From the NCBI RefSeq assembly GCF_028372415.1, contig NC_092879.1, positions 67,037,427 through 67,101,426 on the forward strand: a stretch of DNA of 64,000 bases, given 5' to 3'. Below, piece after piece: positions 34,642 to 46,025 of the stretch. The translations under genes and the position numbers were made by a program. The DNA is from Notamacropus eugenii. Lineage: Eukaryota; Chordata; Mammalia; Diprotodontia; Macropodidae. A model generated the notes under the pieces. That model was not told the origin of the DNA. It saw nothing but the letters and a program-made list of their open reading frames with translations, and ran no database searches. How positions within the stretch are numbered: position 1 is the first letter of the stretch; each line of letters starts with the position of its first letter.

Positions 34642-34739
34642 AGAGTATGTGTATCTCTCTCTCTCTTTTCTCCTCTCTTCCCTCTAGGAGAAAAGAGGGA
34701 AGGGAGAAGGGCGAGGAGACACATACTCTTCTCCTCTAC
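34642..34739. repeat. Imperfect hairpin
   Basis: The left arm starts AGAGTATGTGT and the right arm ends ACACATACTCT, with CT-rich left and GA-rich right interiors that pair imperfectly (about 44 bases per arm). Confidence 0.8.
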
Positions 34740-34747
34740 TCTCTCCC

Positions 34748-34970
34748 TTCCCATCCTTTCTTCTTTCACTCTGAAGCTCATACATTGGATCACAGTAGCC
34801 TCTGCCCAAACTGCAATGAATGCCTATATTTTGGGCCCTCCTGGATTCTCAGCAAATTTCAATAACTTTTTCTCTTTTGACCAGCAACCCTGAGGATCTT
34901 CCCCTCCCAGTTTGATTGATTTTTCTTTATTTCTAATTAACTGGTGGTCCCTTGGCTCACTTCTTAAAGA
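34748..34970 (+). repeat. Duplicated segment, left copy
   Basis: Starting about 'ttcactctgaagctcat' it shares, in order, 'attttgggc', 'ttcaat', 'tttctcttt', 'agcaaccctgaggatctt' and 'ctaattaa...tggctcact' with 35351-35600. It may be one half of a tandem duplication or one of two related LTR-like repeats. Confidence 0.65.
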
Positions 34971-35009
34971 GACCTGTTAGCTGAATGGGCTCACTCACTA
35001 ATAGTAAGA

Positions 35010-35219
35010 ACCTGAACATCAGGCCTTAGCCTAAAAGAGCCAGGGTCTCCCATTGCATCCTGGTTCGTCTCCGGTCACCGAACCTAGATGGCTCTGGAGG
35101 AGAAAGTGAGACTGGTAATCTTGCACAACCCTTCTTCCTTCAAACCAAAGTCAACTGCAAGTCATGTCATCATTTACCTGATGTCATGGTTCTCTTGGAA
35201 AACGAAGGACAAACACAAC
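35010..35219 (+). repeat. RTE-tailed SINE (right partner of an inverted pair)
   Basis: Starts near 'ggccttagcctaaaagagccagggtctcccattgcatcctgg' and ends in the RTE tail 'ggttctcttggaaaacgaaggacaaacaca'. It lacks the tRNA-like head of the 310-base copies. Confidence 0.85.
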
Positions 35220-35350
35220 CTATGAGTATACCAAGCTGCCTGAGTCAGGACCCAGCCAGCTGGATAACTCAGCTTGTTCTTTCTCCTCTCCAAAGGAAGT
35301 TGAATTTTGATGGCCAGAAGCTGCCCAGTTAACTTGGGGTTTACTGGCTA

Positions 35351-35600
35351 GATTCTTTCCATCTTTTCTTTTTTCTACAAAACCTTCAACCCAGTTCACT
35401 CTGAAGCTCATGGATTGCACCACAATAAGTCCCTGCCGAAGCTCCACTTCATGGCTGCATTTTGGGCATTCCTGGCTTAGAGTGAATTTCAATGGTAAAT
35501 GTTTCTCTTTGGAAAAGCAACCCTGAGGACCTTGATCTCATAGCTTGAGGTTTTTTTTTCTTTTTCTAATTCCTTGACTCACTAGCCTGAGAACATCCTG
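35351..35600 (+). repeat. Duplicated segment, right copy
   Basis: The counterpart of 34748-34970, about 630 bases downstream. The matching word order runs from 'ttcactctgaagctcat' through 'agcaaccctgaggacctt' to 'ttgactcact'. The SINE at 35010-35219 lies between the two copies. Confidence 0.65.
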
Positions 35601-36005
35601 GAAAGAAGCTAGTAGTGTCTCTGAATTACAGGGGAGAAAGGAACTTGGTTGAGCTTCTTGCAAAAGCTACTGCTTGGGGTGGGGAGAAAGGAACACAAAT
35701 CTGTTGCCACAGCTAAAGTTATAAGCCGCTACACTTCAAAGAAATAAATTCATTCTTAACATGGCAACAAAAATTATTGCAGCAAAAGAATACACACCTG
35801 TCAAAAGCGGAGCTGCAAGTGAGATTTCTGTAGACCTTAAGGCACAGGGGGTCAAAGTCAGCAGACCACCTCAGACAGGCACAAGAACCAGATTAAAATG
35901 GAATTTGGCAATGCTTTACAAAATAAACATGCAATACAACATAGATAATCTATGGTTTTCAAAGTCAAAATGTGACCTCCAGAGATCCAATCCTACGTGG
36001 GGGAC
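35601..36005. other. Unassigned sequence
   Basis: A 125-codon plus-strand frame at 35761-36138 begins here but runs into an L3/CR1-like repeat, so it is unlikely to be a gene. Confidence 0.3.
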
Positions 36006-36009
36006 TTTG

Positions 36010-36140
36010 TCTGTCAGTCAACATTTAATATGTGTCAAGTATTTATCAGACATACTTCTAGATACTACGATAGAAATAAAAATCTCTGGCCTCAGGGACC
36101 TTCCCCTTCTATCTGGGGAAACTACATGGACATGGTAATG
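36010..36140 (+). repeat. L3/CR1-like fragment
   Basis: The words 'acatttaatatgtgtcaagtatttatcagacatacttctagatact' and 'ctctggcctcagggacc' follow the order of the copy at 53680-53985. Confidence 0.5.
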
Positions 36141-36950
36141 AAAGCATCTCTGCAGAATTTCTTTGCAGTATTCCCAGGGTGAGGGAGAAGGGGGGAAATG
36201 TGTACAACACTGGCATCTTGGACCATGTTCTGGGTCTCAGCAGTCAAATAATCCCAGACAATGAGAGAGTAAAACCTAAAAGTCAAGAGTAGTCTGCAGT
36301 GATAAAGATGGCTCTAGAAATAGCAAGGTAGCGTTTAGTCAAGAGATGGAGATAGACAACAATTTAGACTTGCACTCAGATGAAGAGACTGTGGGCGATA
36401 AATTACTCCAAAGTCATCCTGTCCTCAGTTATTTTCCCTCTATTTAAGGGAAGGAGAAGCAAGTCAAACCACCTTGATCACACTCTTCCCCCTTGAATCC
36501 TGATGGAGGCAGCCCAGGACCCTGAATCCAAGTGTCCCCCAAACTATAAAACCTGCTTCTAGCCTAGAGCCCACCTCCTTCATCATTACTACCAACAACT
36601 GCTGACCAATTCCCAGCAACATGCAGATAAGTACAGGAGCCCTAGGAATGACTCCCACCAGTAATGCTTCCAGCTAATTCCAACTACCACCATTTTCCCT
36701 CATACTAATGGAGAGAGCCCAGGACTCTTAGCCCCAGAGCTTTGGGAAGGAACCCCTGTGGAGATGCAGCCTGCCCCCTGCAGGGCCTACAACCTCAGCA
36801 AAGCAAATTCTTGCCCCCAAAGTTTTTGTTGCTGTCTAATGTGTCAACCTCAGAAATAGGTGTCATTTTATCACTAAAAATGACGTTAGAGGGTGGTAGC
36901 ATCTGCTTTATTCCTGCAGGCTCTGAGCACTATAAGGGCTTTCCATAGAT
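36141..36950. other. Unassigned sequence
   Basis: No gene or repeat is recognised in about 800 bases. Confidence 0.3.
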
Positions 36951-36954
36951 GCTT

Positions 36955-37045
36955 TTTCCCCCATTAGAATGTGACCTGCTTGAGAGCAGAGACTGTCTCA
37001 CTTTTGTATTCTTATCCCCAGTGCTTCTGAGCAAATAGGTGGTTT
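36955..37045 (+). repeat. L2 3' end
   Basis: 'ccattagaatgtgacctgcttgagagcagagactgtctcac' and 'ttgtattcttatccccagtgct' are the L2 tail. Confidence 0.8.
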
Positions 37046-37555
37046 AGGTGGGAGGTGCCACATCCTTAAAAAAGGCAATGGAAGGAAAGTTCATCACGTA
37101 ACTCATCCAAGTGGGTGGTCCCAAAATGAAGGATAAAGGAGCCAGAATGTAACTGCCTTGGACCTCACAGTCTGGACTAGCTTTGGGAATACAGGCAGAC
37201 AGATCAGGCTAAGTGGAGCTGCCCTTAAGAAGAGTGTTTTTCTATGGTTGCCCTTGTTCTTTTGGTTAGCTTGACCTCATCATACATTCATTAACCTTGG
37301 GGTCACTGATATCTCAAGGTAGACAGCTGGCGCAGGCCAGGTCTATCCTGAGAACAACTGTGAAAGAATGTAGGGTTACCTTATATTGGGAAGAAGACAA
37401 GAATCCCGGTCAGCTTTCTTTTAAAAAAAAAATCACTTAATAGACTCAGAGGAGGGGGTGGACAAGACACAGGGGTCTCTGTGAACACTCCTAGAGTCAG
37501 CAGAAATACAAAGTCAAATAATTCCTATGGAAAGTGGAGCTTAAGGTGGGAAAGC
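37046..37555. other. Unassigned sequence
   Basis: No gene or repeat is recognised in about 500 bases. Confidence 0.3.
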
Positions 37556-38499
37556 TGTCTACCTCTAAGCACAAATTTTCAATCAAGAAATTGAGGCTGG
37601 AGATATAAATAAACAAGAAAAATCATAGAATTATTTTGAACTGAGTATCCCAAGTAGTAGCCATAGAATAAGAAACACCACAACAAATAAAATCTCCGAA
37701 AAAAACATTCCCTGTCTATTGTAATGACCAGAGTATTTTGAAAAAAAGTGAAATAAGATACAAAATAAAATACTAAAGGAAACAACAGTTATGAGGGTAG
37801 TGGGGGAAGAAGAATGAAAAACTCTTACTATTTAATCATCTTACCCAAGAAATGAACTCCCTTAAATTTAGAATGGGTACAAGGAAAACACCAACTCCAT
37901 GAGACAACAAAGAATATTAAAAACCAAAAGTTTCTTAAAACCCTGAAGATGTAAAGTATATACCATCATAAAAAAATCAAACTAGATCATGTCAAAGAGA
38001 GAAAATCATCTGACCTGACCACAGTGACTCACTTCCGTCTGACCTGGACAAAGGAAGGTTCAATACCCACACACATGAAGACCACCCTGTAGAAATAAAT
38101 TTAACCTAAGGAAGAAGTAAAAAGAGAGGGGAACACAAAGGGAGGATTAAAAGAGGGGAAAAAAAGTTAAAAAAAAACCAAAACCTGGGATCAGGGACAG
38201 GAGAAGAGAAATAATAGAATGCTTCAATTATAGATTACATATGTTGGTCAAATAATTCTCCCCCCACTCACATAAACTTCTTTGTAAGGGGAGAGGCTGA
38301 TATAAGAGGAAAATGTACAAGATGGAGGGAAATATATAATTAACAAGTTGTAAGCATGAATGTGAGTGATATGACCTTGCACATAAAATGGAAGAAGAAA
38401 GCCAAATCCAACTTTTTTTTTTTAAACAAACACACTTGAAACACAAAGACTGATTGAGTTTGAATAATGAACTAGAACAGAACATATTATGCTTCAGGT

Positions 38500-38750
38500 A
38501 AACTAGGTGGTGTAGTAGACTTAGAATCAAGAAGACCTAAGTTCAAATCCTGCTTTAGTCACTTACAAACTGTGAAACCCTGAGCAAGTTACTTAACATT
38601 TCTCAGTCTCAATTTGTGCATCTGTAAAATGGAACAAATTGTAGCACTTTCATCACAAAGACATTGTGAGAATCAAATGATTTACCGTATGTAAAATGTT
38701 TCACAAATCTTAAAGTGTAACATGAAAACCATTATTAACCAAAAAAGTTA
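38500..38750 (+). repeat. tRNA-headed SINE inside L1
   Basis: The head 'aaactaggtggtgtagtag', B-box-like 'gttcaaatcctgctttag' and core 'ctgtaaaatgg' are followed by a tail 'acattgtgagaatcaaatg'. Confidence 0.8.
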
Positions 38751-39995
38751 TTTCAGACAAGAAAAAGAGATAACTAGGGAGATTGCATTATGATTAAAAG
38801 GATTAGAGATAACGAATCAACAACAATACCTGATACAAATACACATACATATGCATCTAACAGCACAGCACCTAAATACTTAAGGGAAAACAATCAAATT
38901 ACAGGGGGAATTAGACAAAATCACTCTTTGGAGAACCTCAGCATATATCTTTCAGACTTAAGCAAATAAAACAAGAGGAGGACCCCAAAAGAACTTTGGG
39001 AAAATAGAGATGGCATAAGCCTGGAGATTTCTGAATGGGAACAGAAAGGAGTTCATGCAGTCATCAGTACACATATACGTGGCAGCTTTGCCAAACGTGA
39101 CCATGAACAAACAGGTTCAGAAAAGCACAAACACTAATCATGTACATGTTATAATCCAAAAAAGGATATTCAGTAAGAGGCTGTAAAGAATGCATTAAAA
39201 ACTAAATGGTGACTAAATAAATTAATCCAAAAGAGTCTCTAGGTCAAAGGAAAATCAAAGAAACAATAAAAAATTCAAAGGAAATTAGAACAGCAAGATA
39301 ATGTACCAAAACTTATGTGTACCTAAAGCAGTCCTTATGAGAACTTTTATATAAAACTTTCATCAATAAAAAAAGAAAAGAGATCCATAAAATAAATAAA
39401 TTTATAATAAATTATAATAATATAAATAAATATTAATAAATATTTATGAAATTTAAAACTCCAAATAAAGCACCAAGGAGAAATCCTGAGAAAGAGGCTT
39501 TTAAAAATAAGACCAAGGCTAAAGAAAGCATGTCCATTCTCACTACCACTTTTTAATTTAGTCCTAGAAATTCTAGTGTTAGCAATGACAAGAAAGAGAA
39601 AGCAAAGAAATAAGCATAGGCAAAGGATAAACAAAATTAGCAACTTTATGGATGATAGATGATAGATGATATGATGATTTATGTAGAAAATCCTAAAGAG
39701 ATAACCAAAAAACCCTTAAACAGCTGGTAAATTCAGCAGATTTACAGCATATAAAAATAAATCGATATAAATTGATATGAATCATCAGAATCCTTGGTAT
39801 GATGCCAACAAAACCCAGCAGAAGTTAGGAAGAAAAGTTCTATTCAAAATAACTACAGAAAGCATAAACTATTTGGGAGTGTAGCTACCAAGATACACTC
39901 AGGAACAATAAGGATTTAAAGAGTTGCAGGAACATTTAGTGCTCATAGTTGAGCTGTCAATGAAATAAATTTCAGTGCCAATCAAAGTATCAAAG

Positions 39996-40253
39996 GATGT
40001 TACTGGTCAGTCATTTCACTTGTGCCTGGCTCTTCATGACCTCATTTGGGGTTTTCTTGGCAAAGATACTGGAGTCATTTGCCATTTCCTTCTCCGGCTC
40101 ATTTTACAGATGAGGAAACTGAGGCAAATAGGATTAAGTGACTTGCCCAGGGTCACACCACTAGTCAGTGTCTGAGGCCAGATCCAAACTTAGGAAGAGA
40201 AGTTTTTTTGACTCGAGCCCAATACTCTATCCATTGCACCGTCTAGTGGCTCG
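39996..40253 (-). repeat. SINE with BovB-like tail inside L1
   Basis: The left side has the reverse tail 'tcatgacctcatttggggttttcttggcaaagatactggag', which resembles BovB-type RTE 3' ends. It is followed by the SINE core and the tRNA-like head in reverse, ending 'gcaccgtctagtggct'. The duplication GTATCAAAG lies at 39987-39995 and 40254-40262. Confidence 0.85.
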
Positions 40254-40847
40254 GTATCAAAGAATACTTTACAGAGATAGATAAAATAGTAACAAAATTC
40301 ATTTGCAAAATACAATATCTTGGGAAATGATGGCAAAAGGTAGGAATGGTGGAAGAACAGCATTTGCAGAGCTCAGACTGTATTGTATAGCAGCAAACAC
40401 TGAAACTATTTGGTGAATAAATAGAGAAGTTAATCAGTGGGTCAGGCTAGACAAGGGAGAATTATAAATAATGGAACTCAATGACATAATGTTTGATAAA
40501 CTCAAAACATAAATAACTTAGAAAAGAATTCCCTATTTTACAAGAACTGCTGCAAAAAATGTACTGCATTGTAGCAGAAATAATGATTTAGGCCATTATC
40601 TTATACCACATTCCACAACCTTTCACAATTATAGGTGGGAGGTGTATTCTTAACCAGACAAGTAAAAGAGGAGATTACAAAAGATACAATAGATAATTGT
40701 GATTACATAAAATTGAAAAGCTCTTGCAAAAACTAGTCAATGCATCGAGGATAAGAAGGAAAACAGATGACTAGGGGGGAAATCTTTGTATCAGATTTCT
40801 TGCATAGCGGTTTGGTATTCAAGATATATAGACAACCAAGGAGCACA

Positions 40848-41105
40848 TAGGCAGCACAGTGACTAGAGTGCTGGACCTGGAGTCAGGAAGACTTAAGTTC
40901 AAATTCTGCCTCAGATACTTGCTAGTTGTATGACCCTGGGCAAGTCACTTCACCTCTGTCTCTGCTTCAGTTTTCTTATCTATAAAGTGAAGACAATACC
41001 ATCACCTAGGTTCCAGGGCTGTTGAGGGACCAAATGAGAATGTCTGTAAAGTCTTTTACAACTTTCAAGTACTACATGTAAATATTAACTATTATTATAT
41101 TACAG
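40848..41105 (+). repeat. tRNA-headed SINE inside L1
   Basis: The head 'ggcagcacagtgactagagtgctgg', 'gttcaaattctgcctcag' and the core lead to a tail 'aaagtcttttacaactttcaagtact'. L1 sequence resumes after it. Confidence 0.8.
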
Positions 41106-41996
41106 CTAACAGTAAGATGTGAGATGAAAAGTCATTCTCCAATGGATATGTGGTCAAAGGATATAAATCAAGTTTTCAAAAGAATTAACAACTATTAACA
41201 ATCACATTAAAGAATATTCCAAATTTCTAATTATAAGAAAATGCCAATCAAAACAACCTTTTGGTTTTACCTGACACTCAGTAAATTGGTAAATATGACA
41301 AAAGATGATTAAGACAAGCATGCCTATGCATTGTTGATAGAATGTGTACAAGTTGGAAAGTAATTTGTAATTATAAAAATCATATAGCTATAGTGTCATA
41401 TTCTTTTGCCTACAGAGTTCACTACTAGCCATGCACCCCACAGAGAGCAAAAGAGAAGTTCTACATATGCAAAATATTTATAGCCATACTTTTTATGGTA
41501 GCAAAAAACTAGAAAGAAGGTAGGTGCCTATCAGTTGGGGAACATCCAAACAAATTGTGAAACATGAATTTAATGGAATACTATGGAGTTATAAGAAATA
41601 ATTAATATTATGGAGAAGCACAGAAGGAGCTGATGCAAAGTGAAGTAATCAGAGCACAAAAAATAGTTCACACAATGACTAAAAGAATAAAAATGAATTT
41701 TGCAGATTTGCAAAGAAAAATCTTGGCCCTCAAGAAAAGACCTTTCCATAAGTTCTACGTAGAGTTGAGGGTGGGGGAAGGGAGAGAAATGTATATGAAT
41801 ATAATGTCAGATTTATGTACTGATCAATGTTACTGTTTTTCATCTTTTTCTTTTTTATGTTAAAAATGTCATAAATGTTGGCTCTCTGGGAAAAAGGAAG
41901 AGGGGCTGTACAGGAGTAATCTAGGTGATGTTAAAATAGAAGATATCAAAAAAAGTCCAGTTTTTAAAAGGAATTTTCTTTTAACCCCATTTGGGT

Positions 41997-42309
41997 GTAT
42001 GTGTTCATCCTTCGTTGCCAAAGAAGACCAAGCCATCAGAGAAATAATGACATGACTTGCACTTGACTTTGTTTTGAGTGAGGGAGGGGTGTGCAGGTCA
42101 CCAGCCTCACTTCTCCTCCAGAGCCATCTGAATCCAGTGACCAGATATTCATCAGGATGACTGGAGATGACCCAGGATGAGGCAACTGGGGTTAAGTGAC
42201 TTGCCCAAGGTCATACAGCTAATGAGTGTCAAGTGTCTGAGGTGAGATTTGAACTCAGGTCCTCCTGCCTCCTGCACTGGTGCTCTATCCACTGCACCAT
42301 CTAGCTGCC
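41997..42309 (-). repeat. Full-length RTE-tailed SINE
   Basis: The 313-base body in reverse: RTE tail 'tcatccttcgttgccaaagaagacc' at the left, tRNA-like head 'ctctatccactgcaccatctagctgcc' at the right. The 12-base duplication CCCCATTTGGGT lies at 41985-41996 and 42310-42321. Confidence 0.9.
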
Positions 42310-42321
42310 CCCCATTTGGGT

Positions 42322-42745
42322 ATCAAATCCCTGAAACAGTAAGGAAATAGTATCAAATTATGAAGCTTGACATTTCCACATTAAATCTAAGTTATCTTGT
42401 CAATATCGAGGTCGATGTTAAATGAAAACATTTAGCTAAAACGAAATTCATCTTTGAATAAAAATGCCACAGAATTGGCATTTTCTTACCTAAAACCTTG
42501 AAAATAACTATCGTTTTCACTATGTACAACATATGCTTTTTAATTTATTTCTGGCATGAGAGTATGGCTAAGTTTTACTTCAAACTATTTTAAATTATGT
42601 TCACATTGAGGTACATTGTATTGATTGGTCTAAAATACATAAGACTAAAACATTTCTGTAACCATATTCTTTATTATCATCAGAAATTCATATATAGCTG
42701 GTCTTTGCCCTCTAACAGGTACTCTCTATGGTTAATCTATCTTAT
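42322..42745. other. Unassigned A/T-rich sequence
   Basis: No gene or repeat is recognised. Confidence 0.3.
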
Positions 42746-42749
42746 TTTG

Positions 42750-43060
42750 TTTCAAATTAGGACAAGATGATAGGACAAATAGAAGCAACCATAGAGACTC
42801 TCTCCAAAACAGTACATTATATGAAAGAGAAAGGCAGATTTGAAAAATAAAAAGCATAGATAGAAAATAATATTGCAAGAACAAAATTGAACAATACATT
42901 TTAAGCACTTTAGACCTCTATGAACCAAGACAATTGAGCCTAAAGAGAAAACAAGGAAAAATAATCTAAGAATCCTATGTCTCCCAGTAAAGCAATGAAA
43001 TTCAAGCAGTAAATACCATATTTCAGACAAACATAGGAGAAAATTGGTGAGGAATTTTGG
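42750..43060 (+). repeat. L1 fragment, ORF1-side
   Basis: 'gaccaagacaattgagcctaaag' and 'tcctatgtctcccagtaaagcaatgaa' resemble the region near the end of ORF1 in the other L1 copies (opposite strand counterpart near 57360-57480). Confidence 0.45.
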
Positions 43061-43580
43061 AAACAGTGATCAAGTAAGGGCTGTGGCTTGACCCCAAGGA
43101 GATAGGGAGGAGGGGTACTATGTACTCAACCAATCAGAAGGTTCTCACATACTGACCAAGCATGAGGCATGTCCTCTAATACTCCCCTTTTTCATCTATA
43201 CCAGCTCCCAACCTAGCCTAGAAGCTCTTGGCCTCAGTGCCACCACAGCAGCAGCTGCGTAGGGATCAATGAGAAAATCCAGCATCCCCCCCTCCAGCAT
43301 ACCTGCCCTCAGATCACCTCACAGATACAGCAGGTGCCTCTCAGAGTGTGGGTTCTGTGTTCTAGGGCAGTGACCCAATGAGCCATAAGCCAGCCTATCC
43401 CCACCCTTTTTGCCTTGGGGTAGAACAGAACGACTTAGACAAAATAATAAGGCCTGGATGGGCTATGCACTGCAGGTCTCATCACATTATCCCTGCCCTC
43501 CCCCTCAACCCACCCTCATCGTTCTTCCTGCCATGCCACTAGGGGTTCCCAACCTTAGTATTATCTATTAGTCCTCATTC
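43061..43580. other. Unassigned, relatively GC-rich
   Basis: Includes a C run at 43285-43292 and GC-rich unique-looking sequence. No open frame or splice structure is convincing. Confidence 0.3.
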
Positions 43581-43584
43581 TTCC

Positions 43585-43780
43585 TCATCTTGAATATCTA
43601 ATCAGTTGCCAAACCTTGTCATTTCTATCTCCACAGCATTTGTAACATCTGTCCCCTTCATTTTCTACACAGCTGCCGAAGTGATTTCCCTAAAACATAG
43701 GTCTGACCATGTCACTCCCATACTCAATAAACTCCAGTGGCTCCCTATTGACAATAGGGGCAAATGTCATTATTTTATCT
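43585..43780 (+). repeat. L2 fragment
   Basis: 'tatctccacagcatttgtaacatctgtcccct', 'ctgccgaagtgatttccctaaaac' and 'tctgaccatgtcactccc' follow the L2 order. Confidence 0.8.
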
Positions 43781-43864
43781 TCATCTAACCCTTTTTTAAT
43801 TTTTATGTTTTGTGTACTTTACAATACATGTAATTATTAGTACTATAATACACATTTGTGGTAA

Positions 43865-44115
43865 GTAAGAATAATAACCAGCATTTATATAATAACACTT
43901 TAAGCCTTACAAAGTGTTTTAAAAATGTTATCACTTCTTATCCTCTTAACAACCTGGGGAAGTAGGTGCTATCATCTCCATCTTATGGATGGGAAAACCA
44001 AGGTTAAGTGATTTGCCCAGGGTCACAGACCTAGTAAGCATTGGAAGCTGGATTTAAGCGTGGGTCTTCCTCACTCCAATTCCAGAGCTTTATTCATTTA
44101 GCCACACCACTGCCG
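43865..44115 (-). repeat. MIR-type SINE
   Basis: 'ctttaagccttacaaagtgtttt', 'ctcttaacaacctggggaagtaggtgctatcatctcc' and 'ggttaagtgatttgcccagggtcaca' are the reverse order of MIR. Confidence 0.8.
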
Positions 44116-44158
44116 CTGTAATAACAGTGTGCGTTTATGCAATGCTTTAAAAATATTC

Positions 44159-44233
44159 TCACTTAAATATTAAATATTAATATTTAAATATTAAATATTT
44201 AAATTAAATATTCAATAATATTAAATATTCTCA
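44159..44233 (+). repeat. TTAAATA-type AT repeat
   Basis: Irregular tandem TAAATAT / AATATT units over about 75 bases. Confidence 0.85.
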
Positions 44234-44995
44234 TACAGTAAATTAAATTTTGTTCAAGTAAATAAATACACATTTTGTTGGGGTTACATGCTAAAAACTT
44301 TTGACTGACCTAAATCACTGGTATGCTCCCATCCTGGCCCTGTTGTTCTGGGTCACCTCTTCTGCTCAAGCCAAGCCAGTTCAGCACTAAGGTACAGCTT
44401 CTGAAAGGACATCATGCAAACTGGATGTCACTGAGGGGGTGGTACAAGAAACAAATAGGTCAGATGCATTTTCAGATCCTGCTTGGACTGGAGGCCCTTC
44501 CCAACTAAACACACACATCAACACAAGTGGTATGCCTTTTCCCCAGGAAGATGCCAGCACTGCCCTTCCCCAAAAAGTAGACTTGATGACCACTTAAGTG
44601 TGCGTGGCGGGGGGGAGGGTTGGATGACTCAGCATTTTAAAAAATTCAAATCCTGATTTTAGATGTTCAAAGAATAGTAACATTACTGAAAAATTTGACC
44701 ATTTAAAATGGTCTGTTGATTTCCCTCTGAAGAGAACTCTGATGCAAGAATCAGTCCTACAGTAAAAAGCTTTTTATTAGGATTCCTTGATGGCAACTAA
44801 GTGAAGAGATAAGTACCCATAAAGGTGTAGGGTAGGAAGAGACTGATTGCAAAAGTCTATTGGTTCTAAAGTGACAAGTGGGATATGAACTTCCAAAGCA
44901 CCATGATTTGACTGATTGTTCCTGGGGATAGGCAGTGATTGGATCCTGCAGGCAAGGTGTGAGAGTTCAGATTAATGATGAAGAAATTCCCAAGA
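44234..44995. other. Unassigned sequence
   Basis: No gene is supported. Contains a G-rich run near 44607-44620. Confidence 0.3.
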
Positions 44996-44999
44996 GCCA

Positions 45000-45675
45000 A
45001 GCAGCTGCCAAGTCATATCAATGCTACCTTCAGAATATCTCTTGGATCCATCACCTTCTCTCCCCTCTGGCCTCCTATCTCACCTGGACAATACCAACAG
45101 TCTCCTAGTTGGTCTTCTTGCTTCTTGTCTCTTACCCTCTCCAGTGCATCCTCTCAGGGCTTCTTAAACTGATGGGGTGGTGTCCCACAGTTTAAGAAGC
45201 GCTGAAGGGGTCTGAAGTGGATAAAGTTTAAGAGGCCCTGTAGTCTACACAGCTTTCCAAAGCATCTACTTAAGCCGAATGTTCTCAGGGATCTGTCATA
45301 GCTCGATATTGCATCTCGGAGAGAATCTGGCCCATACCAGACATTCCAAGTCCTACACAGTCCGGGGTCCAGACTGACCTCACATTACTCACCTTCATGA
45401 GTGGCATTCCAGCCACACTGCCTTACCTGTTATCCTCCCAGACCACTTTCTGCTTTTTACCTTTCTGTCTTTACATAGGCTGTCATGTGCTATCTTTTCC
45501 CTTTTGTCAAACCTTGGGTCAGGCTTCAATTCAGATGCCACCCTAGGCCTTTCCTGATGTCCACTCCTCCTCACCCAAGTATCCAGAACAAGATGGCAGG
45601 AAGCAGTTTTGGCCTTGGATTCCCAGCACCAAGCACAGTACCTGGCACATAGAGAGTATTTAATAAAATGGAAAG
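45000..45675 (+). repeat. L2 3' region interrupted by a miniature element
   Basis: 'cttctctcccctctggcctcctatctcacctggacaat' precedes the insertion at 45155-45240. The remainder, with 'cttcaattcagatgccaccctaggcctttcctgatg' and 'agcacagtacctggcacatagagag', is the L2 3' end. Open frames on the opposite strand, up to 160 codons, are antisense L2 artefacts. Confidence 0.75.
45155..45240. mobile_element. 86-bp miniature inverted-repeat element
   Basis: Starts CAGGGCTTCTTAAACT and ends AGTTTAAGAGGCCCTG, a 16-base terminal inverted repeat with one mismatch. It sits inside L2 sequence. The CAGGG ends suggest a hAT-type origin, but no clear target duplication is visible. A partial relative lies at 15184-15251. 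Confidence 0.75.
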
Positions 45676-45899
45676 AGCAGGTCACAATCCAGAAGCCACA
45701 AAACAGCCCCTTACTATACGAATAATGAGCAGAATTTGTGCCCCCAAATCTTGGCCAAATGTCAGTCTCTAATTCGATTTCTCTGGAACTGAACATTCTG
45801 ACTAAAGAATGCATACTAATTAGCAATTTGTCATGATCTTTGCCTGTAAGAGAGTAGCAACTCTGAATTTCAAACATGGAGATGCGTCACATGAATAGT

Positions 45900-46025
45900 A
45901 AGCTGCCGATAAGTTAAATGGCTTTGGGTGAGACATTTTCCCTTCTCTGGGCCTCAGTTGCTCCATCTATACAATGGCTGTGTTGGACTAGGCCACTTTC
46001 TGACTTGAACATTTCATGGTTCCTA
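45900..46025 (+). repeat. MIR-type SINE fragment
   Basis: 'tctctgggcctcagttgctccatc' and 'gtgttggactaggccactttc' mark the core and tail. Confidence 0.75.

Larger units (their letters stand above)
37560..41945 (+). repeat. Plus-strand L1, broken by three SINEs
   Basis: The inter-ORF sequence runs about 37560-38480. ORF2 upstream (endonuclease-side) sequence is near 38800-39250 and the reverse transcriptase region near 39480-39960 ('caactttatggatgatag' is the DNA of the catalytic Asp-Asp neighbourhood). Later ORF2 is at 40260-40840, and the ORF2 end and 3' untranslated region at 41105-41945. Frames are broken throughout, so it is inactive. Confidence 0.75.

Noticed and set aside
35761..36138. 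125-codon plus-strand open frame
   Set aside because: Its second half is an L3/CR1-like repeat and no promoter or splice site supports it.
37560..41945. Possibly active L1
   Set aside because: Frames are broken by many stops and three SINE insertions. No L1 in the window has intact ORF1 and ORF2.
43200..43560. CpG island or promoter
   Set aside because: The block is GC-richer than its surroundings, but CpG dinucleotides are few and no promoter-like elements are evident.
45395..45877. 160-codon minus-strand open frame
   Set aside because: It lies antisense to an L2 3' end and has no start, splice or homology support.
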